Assembly: GCA_033812595.1 (NCBI GenBank)
Contig: JAPXTJ010000105.1
Span: forward strand, 1-11,465
Source: JADLGF01 sp020849415
GTDB taxonomy: Bacteria > Chloroflexota > Chloroflexia > Thermomicrobiales > UBA6265
DNA length: 11,465 bases
Direction: 5' to 3'
Shown here piece after piece: positions 1 through 7,441 of the stretch. Below the pieces are notes generated by a model. That model ran no database searches. It was given only the letters and a program-made list of their open reading frames with translations, and was not told the DNA's origin. The position numbers were made by a program, and so were the translations under genes. Position 1 is the first letter of the stretch; each line of letters opens with the position of its first letter.

Positions 1-81
1 ACACGGAATCGAAAAAGATCGAAACTCGCAGGGTTGAATTGTTGGCCGGCGTGATCATCGCCACCGGGAGCAAGAGCCGAT

Positions 82-1245
82 ATGACCGAGGAACGCCGGA
101 AGTTCGCCACCCGATCGATCCACGCCGGCGAGGCGCCCGATCGCGCCACCGGCGCGCGGGGGGTGCCGATCCACCAGAGCGCCACCTTCGCCTTCGACTC
201 CTATGATCAGATTCGCTCCTGGGAAGATGGTCACGAACCGCACTTTCAGTACTCCCGCGAATCGAATCCGACCGTCCAAACGCTCGAAGCGAAGATCGCC
301 GATCTCGAGGGGGGCGAAGCGACGATCGCCACCAACAGTGGCATGGCGGCGATCAGCGCGGTGCTCCTGCACTTCGCGGCAAATGGCGGGCACATCATCG
401 CCAGTTCCCAGTTGTTCGGCGCCACCGGCGATTTTCTGGAAAACGAGATCAGTGCCCTCGGTGGCTCGATCACCCGGCTCGACCTGCGCGATCTTTCCGC
501 TGTCGAGCGGGCGATTCGGCCGGAAACGCGGCTGATTCACTGCGAATCGGTTTCGAATCCCCTGCTGCATGTAGCAGACGTGCCGGCACTGGCGGAACTG
601 GCGCACCGGCACGGGGCGGCGCTTTCGGTCGACAACACCTTTCTCTCACCGGTCCTCTACCGGCCGATCGAGGATGGTGTCGATCTGGTGATCCACAGTG
701 CGACCAAGTATCTCTCCGGCTCGGGTCAGACCGTTGGCGGCGTGGTGACGGGCCGGTCCGAACTGATCGAACCGATCCGCAAGCACGTTTTCCGGCTCGG
801 CACCTACATGCAGCCATTCACCGCCTGGTTGATCATCATGGGCTGCAAAACGGTTTCCCTGCGGGTGGATCGCCACCTCGAAAACACCCAACGGCTGGCA
901 GAATTGCTTGAAGACCACCCGGCGGTCGCGCAGGTCAACTACCCCGGCCTGCCGTCGAACGATGGCCATACCACCTTGCAGCGCATGAACGGTGGCCAGG
1001 CTGGTGGACTGCTCTCGTTCCGATTGCACGACGATCCCGATACCACCCGTGCCTTCATCGACGCCCTCGAACTCTGCACCGTCGCTGTCAGCCTCGGTGA
1101 GCCGCTGACCTTGATCTGGCCCTATCGCGACGGGCTGATCCGGCTGGCGGTCGGACTCGAGGATAGCGACGATCTCGCGCACGATCTGACGCTCGGCCTC
1201 GAAGCCGCGCAACGTGTCATCGATTCGGTTCGTTCGACCAGATAA
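82..1245 (+). CDS. PLP-dependent trans-sulfuration enzyme (Cys/Met metabolism family)
   Basis: A 387-aa cytosolic fold-type I PLP enzyme of the cystathionine gamma-synthase / O-acylhomoserine sulfhydrylase / methionine gamma-lyase family. Family hallmarks are present in order: TRSIHAGE at 10-17, the cofactor-phosphate pair Y57-S-R59 from the neighbouring subunit, SGMAA at 86-90, DNTF at 184-187, the PLP lysine K209 in HSATKYLSG, and the carboxylate-binding Arg of LIRLAVG near 354. The usual active-site Tyr of the YGGT motif is Phe here (LFGAT, 111-115), as I recall for MetZ-type sulfhydrylases. The substrate loop after SLGE (337-340) is short and lacks the usual HPASMTH segment, so the exact reaction is open; I would not call it metB, metY or mgl. 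The ATG at 82 has GGGAG at 66-70, 11 bases upstream. An M29 aminopeptidase starts 12 bases after the stop, probably in the same operon. Confidence 0.9.
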   Translation: MTEERRKFATRSIHAGEAPDRATGARGVPIHQSATFAFDSYDQIRSWEDGHEPHFQYSRESNPTVQTLEAKIADLEGGEATIATNSGMAAISAVLLHFAANGGHIIASSQLFGATGDFLENEISALGGSITRLDLRDLSAVERAIRPETRLIHCESVSNPLLHVADVPALAELAHRHGAALSVDNTFLSPVLYRPIEDGVDLVIHSATKYLSGSGQTVGGVVTGRSELIEPIRKHVFRLGTYMQPFTAWLIIMGCKTVSLRVDRHLENTQRLAELLEDHPAVAQVNYPGLPSNDGHTTLQRMNGGQAGGLLSFRLHDDPDTTRAFIDALELCTVAVSLGEPLTLIWPYRDGLIRLAVGLEDSDDLAHDLTLGLEAAQRVIDSVRSTR

Positions 1246-1257
1246 ACGGAGATTCCC

Positions 1258-2367
1258 ATGGCGCTTTCAGATCCCCGATTCGACAAATGGGCCGAGGTGC
1301 AGATCAACTATTCGCTCGGCGTCCAACCGGGCGATAAGGTGGCGATTCTCGGTGGCGCCACCGCTGAGCCGCTGCTCCGGGCGCTGGCGCGAGAAACGCT
1401 CAGGGCCGGCGGTCACCCGGTGCTGTTGCCGTCGCTCGACGGCTCGCTGCTCGATCTGCTGCAACTCGGCTCCGATGATCAGGTCATCTGGCTCAGTCCG
1501 GTCGAGCGGTTTGTGCGCGAAGAGGCCGACTGCGTGGTGACGATCTCGGCCGAATCGAATTCGCGGGCAATGACCGGGCTCGATCCCGCCCGGCAGCAGC
1601 TGCATCGCAACGCCCGCGCCGGTCTCACGGCCACTTTCCGGGACCGCGCCTCGGCGGGTCAAGTGCGCTGGTCGCTCGCGGCCTACCCCACCGATTCGGC
1701 CGCCCAGGATGCCGGCATGTCGACCGACGAGTACGCGGCGTTCCTTTTCAACGCCTGCAAGCTCGATCGGGACGATCCGGCGGCTGCCTGGCGCGAACTG
1801 CACGTCGAACAACAGCGCCTGATCAATTGGCTGACGCCGCGCTCTCAAGTGCGGATCGAGGGGCCGGACACCGATCTCACCCTCTCCGTTCAGAACCGCC
1901 TCTGGATCAATTCGGACGGCAAGCGCAATTTTCCATCGGGCGAGGTTTTCACCGGCCCGATCGAGGATTCGGCGAACGGATACGTCCGCTTCTCCTACCC
2001 GGTCATCACCGGTGGCCGCCAGATCGAGGACATTCGGCTCCGCTTCGAGAACGGGGTAGTGGTCGAAGCCTCGGCGGCACGCAATGACGAGTACCTGCAA
2101 TCGATGCTGAACAGCGACGAGGGCGCCCGCCGGCTGGGCGAATTCGCCTTCGGGACGAACTTCGACATCACCCGCTTCACCGGCAGCATCCTGCTCGACG
2201 AGAAGATCGGCGGCACGGTGCACATGGCGCTGGGCGGCGGCTACCCCGACACCCTGAGCACAAATCGCTCCGCGATCCACTGGGACATGATCTGCGATCT
2301 CCGTCAGGGGGGACGCGTGACGGTCGACGGCGAACCCTTCCTGGTCGATGGCCGCTTCCTGATCTGA
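1258..2367 (+). CDS. M29 family metallo-aminopeptidase
   Basis: A 369-aa protein of the thermophilic aminopeptidase family (MEROPS M29; AmpS, PepS and aminopeptidase T relatives). These are cytosolic enzymes that remove N-terminal residues from peptides using two metal ions. The C-terminal catalytic half is well kept: E229 in FPSGEVF, E295 in LGEFAFG, H322 in GTVHMALG, Y329 in GGGYPDT, and H341 and D343 in AIHWDM. These are the conserved metal ligands and catalytic Tyr of the family. The N-terminal half (about 1-190) is the more variable domain. The protein is somewhat shorter than the roughly 410 aa typical of characterised members. The ATG follows the PLP-enzyme stop by 12 bases, with GGAG at 1248-1251 and 6-base spacing, which suggests co-transcription. 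No signal peptide is visible. Peptide breakdown feeding an amino-acid enzyme is a plausible link, but inferred. Confidence 0.92.
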   Translation: MALSDPRFDKWAEVQINYSLGVQPGDKVAILGGATAEPLLRALARETLRAGGHPVLLPSLDGSLLDLLQLGSDDQVIWLSPVERFVREEADCVVTISAESNSRAMTGLDPARQQLHRNARAGLTATFRDRASAGQVRWSLAAYPTDSAAQDAGMSTDEYAAFLFNACKLDRDDPAAAWRELHVEQQRLINWLTPRSQVRIEGPDTDLTLSVQNRLWINSDGKRNFPSGEVFTGPIEDSANGYVRFSYPVITGGRQIEDIRLRFENGVVVEASAARNDEYLQSMLNSDEGARRLGEFAFGTNFDITRFTGSILLDEKIGGTVHMALGGGYPDTLSTNRSAIHWDMICDLRQGGRVTVDGEPFLVDGRFLI

Positions 2368-2453
2368 GCCCGGTGCATCGATGCCGATCGTCCGCCGGGC
2401 AAGATGCTATCGTCTCCGAAGTGTTGGCTGTCCCCACCGGGAGGGGTGCGTTC

Positions 2454-2738
2454 GTGACCGTCAGGAACTTCAAAATAGTTGCGCTGGTGGAGTCGATTTC
2501 CTGGGCGGTGCTGATCGTCGCCATGATTTTCAAATACGGCTTCGACCGTGAGGAGGCCACCGCGATTCCGGGCATGGTGCACGGATTCCTCTTCGTCGCA
2601 TTCATGGCGATGCTGCTCGGGGTCACCGTCAGGTACGGATGGCCGATCGCGCGCGCCCTGAAGATCTTCTTCCTCTCGCTGATTCCGATCGGCGGCTACT
2701 TCCTGATCGACCACTCGGTCGAGGATGCCGCCGCCTGA
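2454..2738 (+). CDS. Small DUF3817 integral membrane protein
   Basis: A 94-aa hydrophobic protein matching my memory of the DUF3817 family of small bacterial membrane proteins. The resemblance is in the opening FKIVALVESISW (6-17), the central GMVHGFLF (40-47) and the final ALKIFFLSLIPIGGY. About three membrane segments are expected, near 7-27, 40-58 and 69-86, with a short charged tail. The family has no established biochemical function. The frame is open from 2373, but I place the start at the GTG at 2454 because GGGAGGGG lies about 8 bases before it and the protein then begins where the family similarity begins; a GTG at 2421 is the alternative. A possible extended -10 element (TG-C-TATCGT, 2405-2413) precedes it without a good -35. 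It sits 86 bases after the aminopeptidase and 65 before the LarA homologue. Confidence 0.8.
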   Translation: MTVRNFKIVALVESISWAVLIVAMIFKYGFDREEATAIPGMVHGFLFVAFMAMLLGVTVRYGWPIARALKIFFLSLIPIGGYFLIDHSVEDAAA

Positions 2739-2791
2739 TTTCGGCGCGACGCCGCAAACCCTGCAATACTTGGTCAAACAGTGTGCCAGGC

Positions 2792-2797
2792 AGGAGG
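2792..2797 (+). promoter_or_regulatory. Ribosome binding site that sets the LarA-homologue start
   Basis: AGGAGG lies 6 bases before the GTG at 2804. Two adjacent GTG codons (2801 and 2804) are in frame; spacing favours the second. The open frame extends left to 2639, but that part overlaps the DUF3817 gene and has no family similarity. Confidence 0.75.
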
Positions 2798-2803
2798 CGG
2801 GTG

Positions 2804-4099
2804 GTGTCTGATCTCTCCGGACTTTCAGTCTTCGAACGGGGTGAGTTTCCGCGGTGGGCGCGGGTGCGTCAGCATCTCGATGTCACCGAAATCACCGATC
2901 CGGCGGCGGCGATCGCGGCCCAGTTCGCGCGTCCCGAGATTGCCGAAACGATCAAGCCGGGAATGCGGGTGGCGATTACCTGTGGTTCGCGCGGCATCGA
3001 TCGCATCGATCAGGTGATCCGGGGCGTCGTCGCCGGTGTGAAGAGCCTCGGTGGCGATCCCTTTGTCGTCCCGGCGATGGGCAGCCACGGCGGCGCGACT
3101 GCCGAAGGCCAGGAGGAGTTGATCGCCCACTACGGCGTCACCGAGGAGTTGGTCGGCGCGCCGGTCCGATCGAGCATGGAGACGGTGCTGCTCGGTGAGG
3201 TGCTGGATGGCGTGCCGGTCTATTTCGACAAGATTGCCTACACCACCGCTGATGCCGTGATCCCGGTCGGTCGCGTGAAGCCGCACACCGCATTTCGCGG
3301 TCCGGTCGAATCGGGCCTCATGAAGATGCTGGCGATCGGCCTCGGCAAGCAGAAGGGCGCGGACTACTTCCACTCCCGCGGGTTCGCCGAATTCCACCGC
3401 CTGATTCCGGCGGTCGGCGAATTCACTCTGACCCAGGTCAACATCCCGTTCGGGATTGCGCTGGTCGAGAACGGTGTTTCGCACCTGGCGATCATCGAAG
3501 CGGTGCCGGCGCGTCAGTTCCGGACGCGCGAAGAGGCGTTGCTGAAAACTGCCTTCACGATGATGCCGAAGCTGCCGGGCGAAACCATCGATCTGTTGAT
3601 CATCGATCAGATCGGCAAGGATATCAGTGGCGATGGCGCCGACCCGAACGTGGTCAACCGCGATGGCACCGGCTTCCTGGCTCGCGGCGAAACGCCGGTT
3701 CGGCCAGCGGTGGAGCGGATCTTCATCCGCGACCTGACCGATCACACCGAAGGCAACGCCTCCGGGGTCGGTATCGGGGACTTCCTGCTGAAGCGGGTCG
3801 TTGAGAAGTTCGATCCGGTCAAGACCTACATGAATTTGATCACCGCGAAATCGCCCGGCGGCGGCCGGCTCGGCCTCGCCTGCGAGAGTGACCGGCAGGC
3901 GCTTTACCTGGCGATCGCCTCATGCCTGAATCTGACGACCGAGCAGGCGAAGATCGTCCGGATCGAGAGTTCCAAGAACGTCGAGGAGTTGTGGGTGTCG
4001 GAACCGATGCTGCCACAACTCACCGGCGATAGCCGTTACGAAGTGATCGGCGATCTCCACCTGATCCCGTTCGACGCCGGCGGCATGTTCGCGGAGTAA
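2804..4099 (+). CDS. LarA homologue, nickel-pincer racemase/epimerase superfamily (DUF2088)
   Basis: A 431-aa protein resembling LarA-type lactate racemase homologues. These enzymes use a nickel-pincer nucleotide (NPN) cofactor bound to a lysine to racemise or epimerise 2-hydroxy acids by hydride transfer. Visible candidate residues are H95 in AMGSHGGAT, H161 in GRVKPHTAF, K174 in SGLMKMLAIGLG (putative cofactor lysine) and H190 in DYFHSRG. Their spacing (66, 13 and 16 residues) closely follows that of the LarA residues His108, His174, Lys184 and His200 as I remember them (66, 10, 16). The C-terminal half differs from true LarA: IGKDISGDGADPN (270-282), HTEGNASGVG (314-323) and SPGGGRLGLAC (350-360). 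It is thus one of the LarA-like groups whose substrate is not lactate or is unknown. No cofactor genes (larB, larC, larE) are in the window, so they should be elsewhere if the protein is active. No signal peptide. The start is GTG, with AGGAGG 6 bases upstream. Confidence 0.85.
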   Translation: MSDLSGLSVFERGEFPRWARVRQHLDVTEITDPAAAIAAQFARPEIAETIKPGMRVAITCGSRGIDRIDQVIRGVVAGVKSLGGDPFVVPAMGSHGGATAEGQEELIAHYGVTEELVGAPVRSSMETVLLGEVLDGVPVYFDKIAYTTADAVIPVGRVKPHTAFRGPVESGLMKMLAIGLGKQKGADYFHSRGFAEFHRLIPAVGEFTLTQVNIPFGIALVENGVSHLAIIEAVPARQFRTREEALLKTAFTMMPKLPGETIDLLIIDQIGKDISGDGADPNVVNRDGTGFLARGETPVRPAVERIFIRDLTDHTEGNASGVGIGDFLLKRVVEKFDPVKTYMNLITAKSPGGGRLGLACESDRQALYLAIASCLNLTTEQAKIVRIESSKNVEELWVSEPMLPQLTGDSRYEVIGDLHLIPFDAGGMFAE

Positions 4100-4160
4100 A
4101 ACGTCTCAGAGATTCAGAGGATGGACGTTTTAGGGGTGCAGACCTTGTGTCCGCACCCCT
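4097..4160. terminator. Two adjacent inverted repeats between converging genes; weak terminator candidate
   Basis: A 9-bp inverted repeat TAAAACGTC (4097-4105) / GACGTTTTA (4124-4132) begins at the stop codon of the LarA homologue. A second, AGGGGTGC (4132-4139) / GCACCCCT (4153-4160), follows directly. They sit between convergent genes ending at 4099 and 4184, where a bidirectional terminator is expected. Neither stem is followed by a clear T-run on either strand; only the four Ts in the first right arm are present. A terminator role is therefore likely from position but not proved. Confidence 0.4.
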
Positions 4161-4183
4161 GCGACGTTCAGGTGTTCCTGGCT

Positions 4184-4876
4184 CTATTTGAATGACCGCC
4201 AGATGTCGGCGTACCGGCGGATTGATTCACGCTGGTTCCAGAGGAATTCGAGGATGCCCGAGACATTCGACGAGGGTGAAGTCACCAGCGTCGGACCGAG
4301 GTGTTTGTCGTAGCTCTTGATCAGTTGCGTCCAGGGTTCGAACACCTTGTGGCCGGCCTGACCCCGGCCGACGATCGCCAGCCCGAACCGGGTGAAATCG
4401 GTGTGCCCCGGCTGGCGGCGCAGTTCCGGCACCACCACGCCCCAGCGGCTGAAGGCCAACCCGACATCGGGCGAACCGGTCAGCATCAGGATTTCGCCAG
4501 CACTCAGATTGATGGCTGCGGTCATTTGTTCAAAGCGGGTGTCGAGATCGAGTTCGACCGGTTCCTCGGGGGCATTGTCGTCGCCTGAAGCGATGCGTGG
4601 GCGGCGAAGGATGCTGCCGAGATACGCCTCGTCCAGCAGTCGCTCTCCGATCGCGGCGACATCCATTCCCGGGAAGTCCTTGGCGAATCGGCCAATCGAG
4701 AGGGAACCGGACAGCAGGTCGAGCCGGCGTTCGTATTTCGCGCGGTCGATCGGACCAATATCGGCGGCGGGTGGAACGGGCGGCAGATCCTCAACGCCGG
4801 CGAACTCGAGCAGCCAGTTGACGACCGAAGAACGGACGGCAAGCGGATCCGCCGCTCCGGTAATGCCGTCACTCAC
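4184..4876 (-). CDS. Uncharacterised 230-aa protein coupled to an HD hydrolase
   Basis: I do not recognise a family. The protein is soluble-looking, with no signal peptide and no membrane segment. It has an N-terminal helical part (about 12-26), a Pro-rich linker LPPVPPAADIGP (31-42), an acidic stretch around 98-113 (GDDNAPEEPVELDLD), and a C-terminal half rich in aromatic and basic residues ending HLGPTLVTSPSSN (192-204) and RRYADIWRSFK (220-230). The start is a GTG that overlaps the TGA of the upstream HD gene as GTGA (4876-4873), the classic arrangement for translational coupling, so the two products are probably made in fixed ratio. It is the last gene of a three-gene leftward unit and converges with the LarA homologue. 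Codon use looks like that of its neighbours, so I believe it is a real gene. Confidence 0.75.
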   Translation of the reverse strand: MSDGITGAADPLAVRSSVVNWLLEFAGVEDLPPVPPAADIGPIDRAKYERRLDLLSGSLSIGRFAKDFPGMDVAAIGERLLDEAYLGSILRRPRIASGDDNAPEEPVELDLDTRFEQMTAAINLSAGEILMLTGSPDVGLAFSRWGVVVPELRRQPGHTDFTRFGLAIVGRGQAGHKVFEPWTQLIKSYDKHLGPTLVTSPSSNVSGILEFLWNQRESIRRYADIWRSFK

Positions 4877-5511
4877 CCCTGTCTCGCGGCGTCCCGAAGC
4901 GCGATCAGCGCCGGGTGGAAGAGCGTTTCATCGACGCCCCGCTCGAACGAGGCCATCGGGAAGGACGGGTCGTCCGCCAGGTACGCGCGCGATTGCAGCC
5001 ACGCTTCGAGGTAGTCGGACTGCTTTACGAAGCGGGCCTCGGCGGTCAGGCCTTCCTCGAGTTCGCGCCAGAGCGCGGCCAGTTCGAATTTGGCGTTGCC
5101 CTGGAGCATCCCGAGCAGCGTTTGCACCGCGGTCGCTTCGGCGGAACGTTTGGCGGCGGTGCGTTGCGGACTGCGCGTGTGCCGGCGATCGAGAAACGCT
5201 CGCCAGGCGGCACGGTCAGCGCCCGGATCGGGAATGTCGCTCGGCTCGTACGGGGTGAAATCGCCGATGATCGCTTCCGGCAAATCGTGGATCAGGGCGA
5301 GCTTCAGGATACGGTCGCGATCGAGCGATGGATCGTCCGCCGCCGCGATCCAGGCGATCAACGCCGTCTGGAACGAGTGCTCCGCAATTGACTCCGCCGC
5401 TTCAAGCGGCACGCCGCGGTCGAGCCAGCCGGTGCGCGGAATCGACTTCAGGCGCAACCCGTGGCTGAAGAAGCTGATGAGGCCGCGTGCTCGACCGTTA
5501 TCCGCTGACAT
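4873..5511 (-). CDS. HD-domain hydrolase, HDDC2/YfbR-like
   Basis: A 212-aa metal-dependent phosphohydrolase of the HD superfamily. Residues that place it near HDDC2 and YfbR 5'-deoxynucleotidases are LKSIPRTGW (21-29), ESIAEHSF (40-47, metal ligand H45), LIHDLPEAIIGDFTP (73-87; the HD pair H75-D76, E79 and D84), and the late Asp ligand D166 in VKQSDYLEAW. That family removes phosphate from deoxynucleoside monophosphates; the activity here is inferred from motif similarity. The C-terminal 45 residues extend past the HD core and are unassigned. The ATG at 5511 is 18 bases after the upstream 90-aa gene, without a strong ribosome site. Its stop overlaps the start of the following gene by four bases. 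Confidence 0.88.
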   Translation of the reverse strand: MSADNGRARGLISFFSHGLRLKSIPRTGWLDRGVPLEAAESIAEHSFQTALIAWIAAADDPSLDRDRILKLALIHDLPEAIIGDFTPYEPSDIPDPGADRAAWRAFLDRRHTRSPQRTAAKRSAEATAVQTLLGMLQGNAKFELAALWRELEEGLTAEARFVKQSDYLEAWLQSRAYLADDPSFPMASFERGVDETLFHPALIALRDAARQG

Positions 5512-5529
5512 GACGCGTTTCGCCCGGCA

Positions 5530-5802
5530 TCAGCCGTTGGCGCCGCGTCGCTGCCAGTGGTCAATCACCTCTTCGAGTTCATCGTCCGACATGATGAAGC
5601 CCACGGCCGCGGTTTTGCGGGCGCTGCCGCTATCGGTCAACGAGCCGAGGGCGCGGCGCAGATCGCGCATGAACGCCATCTTCTCGTCCCAGGTGAAACC
5701 CGCGGTGAAGGGGAAGAGCGCGGTTTCCTTCGTTTCGAGGTAGCGGACGACTCGCTCGACGAGCGCGTGGTTGTAATCAGGGGGAGCGAAGAGCTGGGCC
5801 AA
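5530..5802 (-). CDS. Small uncharacterised 90-aa protein
   Basis: No family recognised. The product is a small, probably helical, cytosolic protein with a charged middle (DEKMAFMRDLRRALG, 39-53) and an acidic helix at the end (SDDELEEVIDHWQRRG, 72-87). The start is a TTG at 5802; the codon two further upstream is followed by an in-frame TGA, so no longer form is possible. AGAGGA (5817-5812) sits 9 bases before it. The first in-frame Met (residue 42) would remove nearly half the protein. It is the first gene of the leftward unit with the HD hydrolase (18-base gap). Confidence 0.65.
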   Translation of the reverse strand: MAQLFAPPDYNHALVERVVRYLETKETALFPFTAGFTWDEKMAFMRDLRRALGSLTDSGSARKTAAVGFIMSDDELEEVIDHWQRRGANG

Positions 5803-6016
5803 GGTCGATCATCCTCTTGCAACGCACCGGCAAACGGACCGCCGATGAGAACGGCACGGCATGTGATGCGTATTATGCCCCAGTCTATCGGTGCGTTCGG
5901 CCCGTTTCCCGGCACACCTTGATGCAGTGCCGCGAATCGCCGATCACGACGCAGGCCGCACCGGTGCGTTAGGCTGACGCCAGCGAATCGGGGCCGCTCG
6001 CCGGCTGTTTATTCGG
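5803..6016. promoter_or_regulatory. Divergent intergenic region with weak promoter signal
   Basis: This spacer must hold the promoters of the leftward three-gene unit and the rightward glycosyltransferase. Reading left, CATAAT (5877-5872) matches five of six -10 bases, about 70 bases before the TTG start, but the -35 position (around 5900-5895, CCGAAC) is poor. I see no convincing promoter reading right. No conserved RNA structure is evident. Confidence 0.3.
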
Positions 6017-7417
6017 GTGACGATGAGCGCACACGCATCCGCGCATGGAACGAATTCGGGAGTGAGGACACTCGATCGCCGCTGGTGGATCGCCATCGCG
6101 GCGCTCGCGGTTTTCCTGATCAGCTTCTGGATTAACCTCACGCACGTGCGCGCGACCCTTTTTCACCCCGATGAATCGCGCTGGATCAACCGCGCCCACT
6201 ACCTGACTGACCTGAAGAACCCGCTCGGCATCGAGTGGGGCGATCGCTACCTGCTGCGCGGGCAGCCGCCGGTCGGTTCGTACGTGACGGCGATCGGCCT
6301 GTTGCTCCAGGGGCAGGACACCGACACCAATCAACCGTTCGACTTCACCAAGGGGAACGAGCGCAACACGGTCTGGGAGGCGGGCCACAACGCCATCCCG
6401 ACCAGTGCCGACCTGGTGGCGGCGCGTCGGACCAACGCGTTCATCGGCGCCACAGTGGCGGCGCTGATGGTGGTGATTCTGGCGAAGATCACGTCGCTGG
6501 CCGGCGGCGTCGTTGGCGGATTCTTCGTACTTATGAACGAGCTGCTCCACTACCTGTCGAGCACCGCCCTCTCCGATGCCACCCTCGCGCTCGTCATCGT
6601 GCTCGCGACGCTGGTGACGATCCGGCTGGTGGAGCATCCGAATTGGGGGAAAACGTTACTGCTGGGGATACTGCTCGGTCTAGGGACGGGAGCGAAGCTG
6701 AGTCCGATCGTGCTGGCGCTCGGCCTGGGAGCGATCGGTGTCGCCTTCCTGCTTCGACCCTGGCTGCGCAAGGTTCCCGGGCTCGATCGATTCATCGATC
6801 ACCTGGCGGCGGGTGCGGAGGATCGGGCTAATCGGCTCGCCTGGATGCTGATGTCGCTCCCGGCGATCACCGTCGCGACGTTCGTCCTGATCTACCCGTA
6901 CGTCTGGTCGGCGCCCTACGAACGCACGCGGATTCTCTACGATTTCCGGGCTTCGGAGATGGCCAGCCAAAGCAGAATCTGGCCGAACCTGGCGGTGATC
7001 GGCCGGATCGACGCATTTCACACCCTTTGGGATGTTTTTCAGCGCGACTACCCGACCACGGGGCGCTTCTTCGATTGGGTGGCGGGATGGTCCGGGTTGC
7101 CTGCGTTGCCGAATATCGATGTCGTGTTGGCGGGATTTGGGCTCGCCTGGGCGGTAGTGAACGTGCTGCGCCGGGGGGTGGTGACGCCGCTGGCGTTCGT
7201 TTTCATCATCTTCGGCGGACAGGCGCTGGCGATCGTGGCCGGGTTGCGGGTTGATTTCAACCGCTACTACCTGCCGATCGTGCTCTTCGTTGGGCTTTGC
7301 ATCGGCTATCTGGCCGGGGAAATGTACCGGTGGTTGGTCGCTCGGGTGAATAGTCCGGCTGTGGTTAGTGAATCTTCGGGCGTCTCGGATTCCGCTCACC
7401 GCTTGCAGGGTCGCTGA
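6017..7417 (+). CDS. GT-C membrane glycosyltransferase, PMT/ArnT-like
   Basis: A 466-aa polytopic protein of the GT-C fold (PMT_2/GT39/GT83 type). Such enzymes move a sugar or aminosugar from a polyprenyl-phosphate donor to a protein, lipid or glycan on the outer face of the membrane. The first membrane segment (about 24-42) is followed by FHPDESRW with the acidic pair D52-E53, in the position of the catalytic Asp of the first outer loop. GQPPVGSYV (82-90) and GTGAKLSPI (223-231) are typical of the family. Further membrane segments lie near 141-177, 187-203, 212-246, 274-293, 367-384, 389-410 and 418-436. RYYLPIVLF (416-424) resembles the last PMT helix. There is no large C-terminal outer domain. 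The start may be GTG 6017, ATG 6023 or GTG 6062; none has a clear ribosome site. The acceptor is unknown, and no neighbour points to a glycan cluster. Confidence 0.85.
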   Translation: MTMSAHASAHGTNSGVRTLDRRWWIAIAALAVFLISFWINLTHVRATLFHPDESRWINRAHYLTDLKNPLGIEWGDRYLLRGQPPVGSYVTAIGLLLQGQDTDTNQPFDFTKGNERNTVWEAGHNAIPTSADLVAARRTNAFIGATVAALMVVILAKITSLAGGVVGGFFVLMNELLHYLSSTALSDATLALVIVLATLVTIRLVEHPNWGKTLLLGILLGLGTGAKLSPIVLALGLGAIGVAFLLRPWLRKVPGLDRFIDHLAAGAEDRANRLAWMLMSLPAITVATFVLIYPYVWSAPYERTRILYDFRASEMASQSRIWPNLAVIGRIDAFHTLWDVFQRDYPTTGRFFDWVAGWSGLPALPNIDVVLAGFGLAWAVVNVLRRGVVTPLAFVFIIFGGQALAIVAGLRVDFNRYYLPIVLFVGLCIGYLAGEMYRWLVARVNSPAVVSESSGVSDSAHRLQGR

Positions 7418-7441
7418 CCTGTTTCGCGCCTTGCGGGGTGC

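Noticed and set aside
1..81. Possible 3' end of an upstream gene
   Set aside because: All three plus frames are too short to judge and none resembles a known C-terminus. TTGAAT at 34-39 has no matching -10.
1267..2280. Minus-strand open frame (337 codons) opposite the M29 aminopeptidase
   Set aside because: Antisense shadow; the plus strand carries all conserved M29 residues.
2368..2400. GCCCGG/CCGGGC inverted repeat right after the aminopeptidase stop, as a terminator
   Set aside because: The six-base stem has a 21-base loop and no T-run, so termination is not supported.
2825..3745. Minus-strand open frame (306 codons) opposite the LarA homologue
   Set aside because: Antisense shadow rich in Arg, Asp and His, without motifs.
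4392..5258. Plus-strand open frame (288 codons) across the HD and unknown genes
   Set aside because: Ser/Arg/Pro-rich shadow crossing two coupled genes; no start signal and no motifs.
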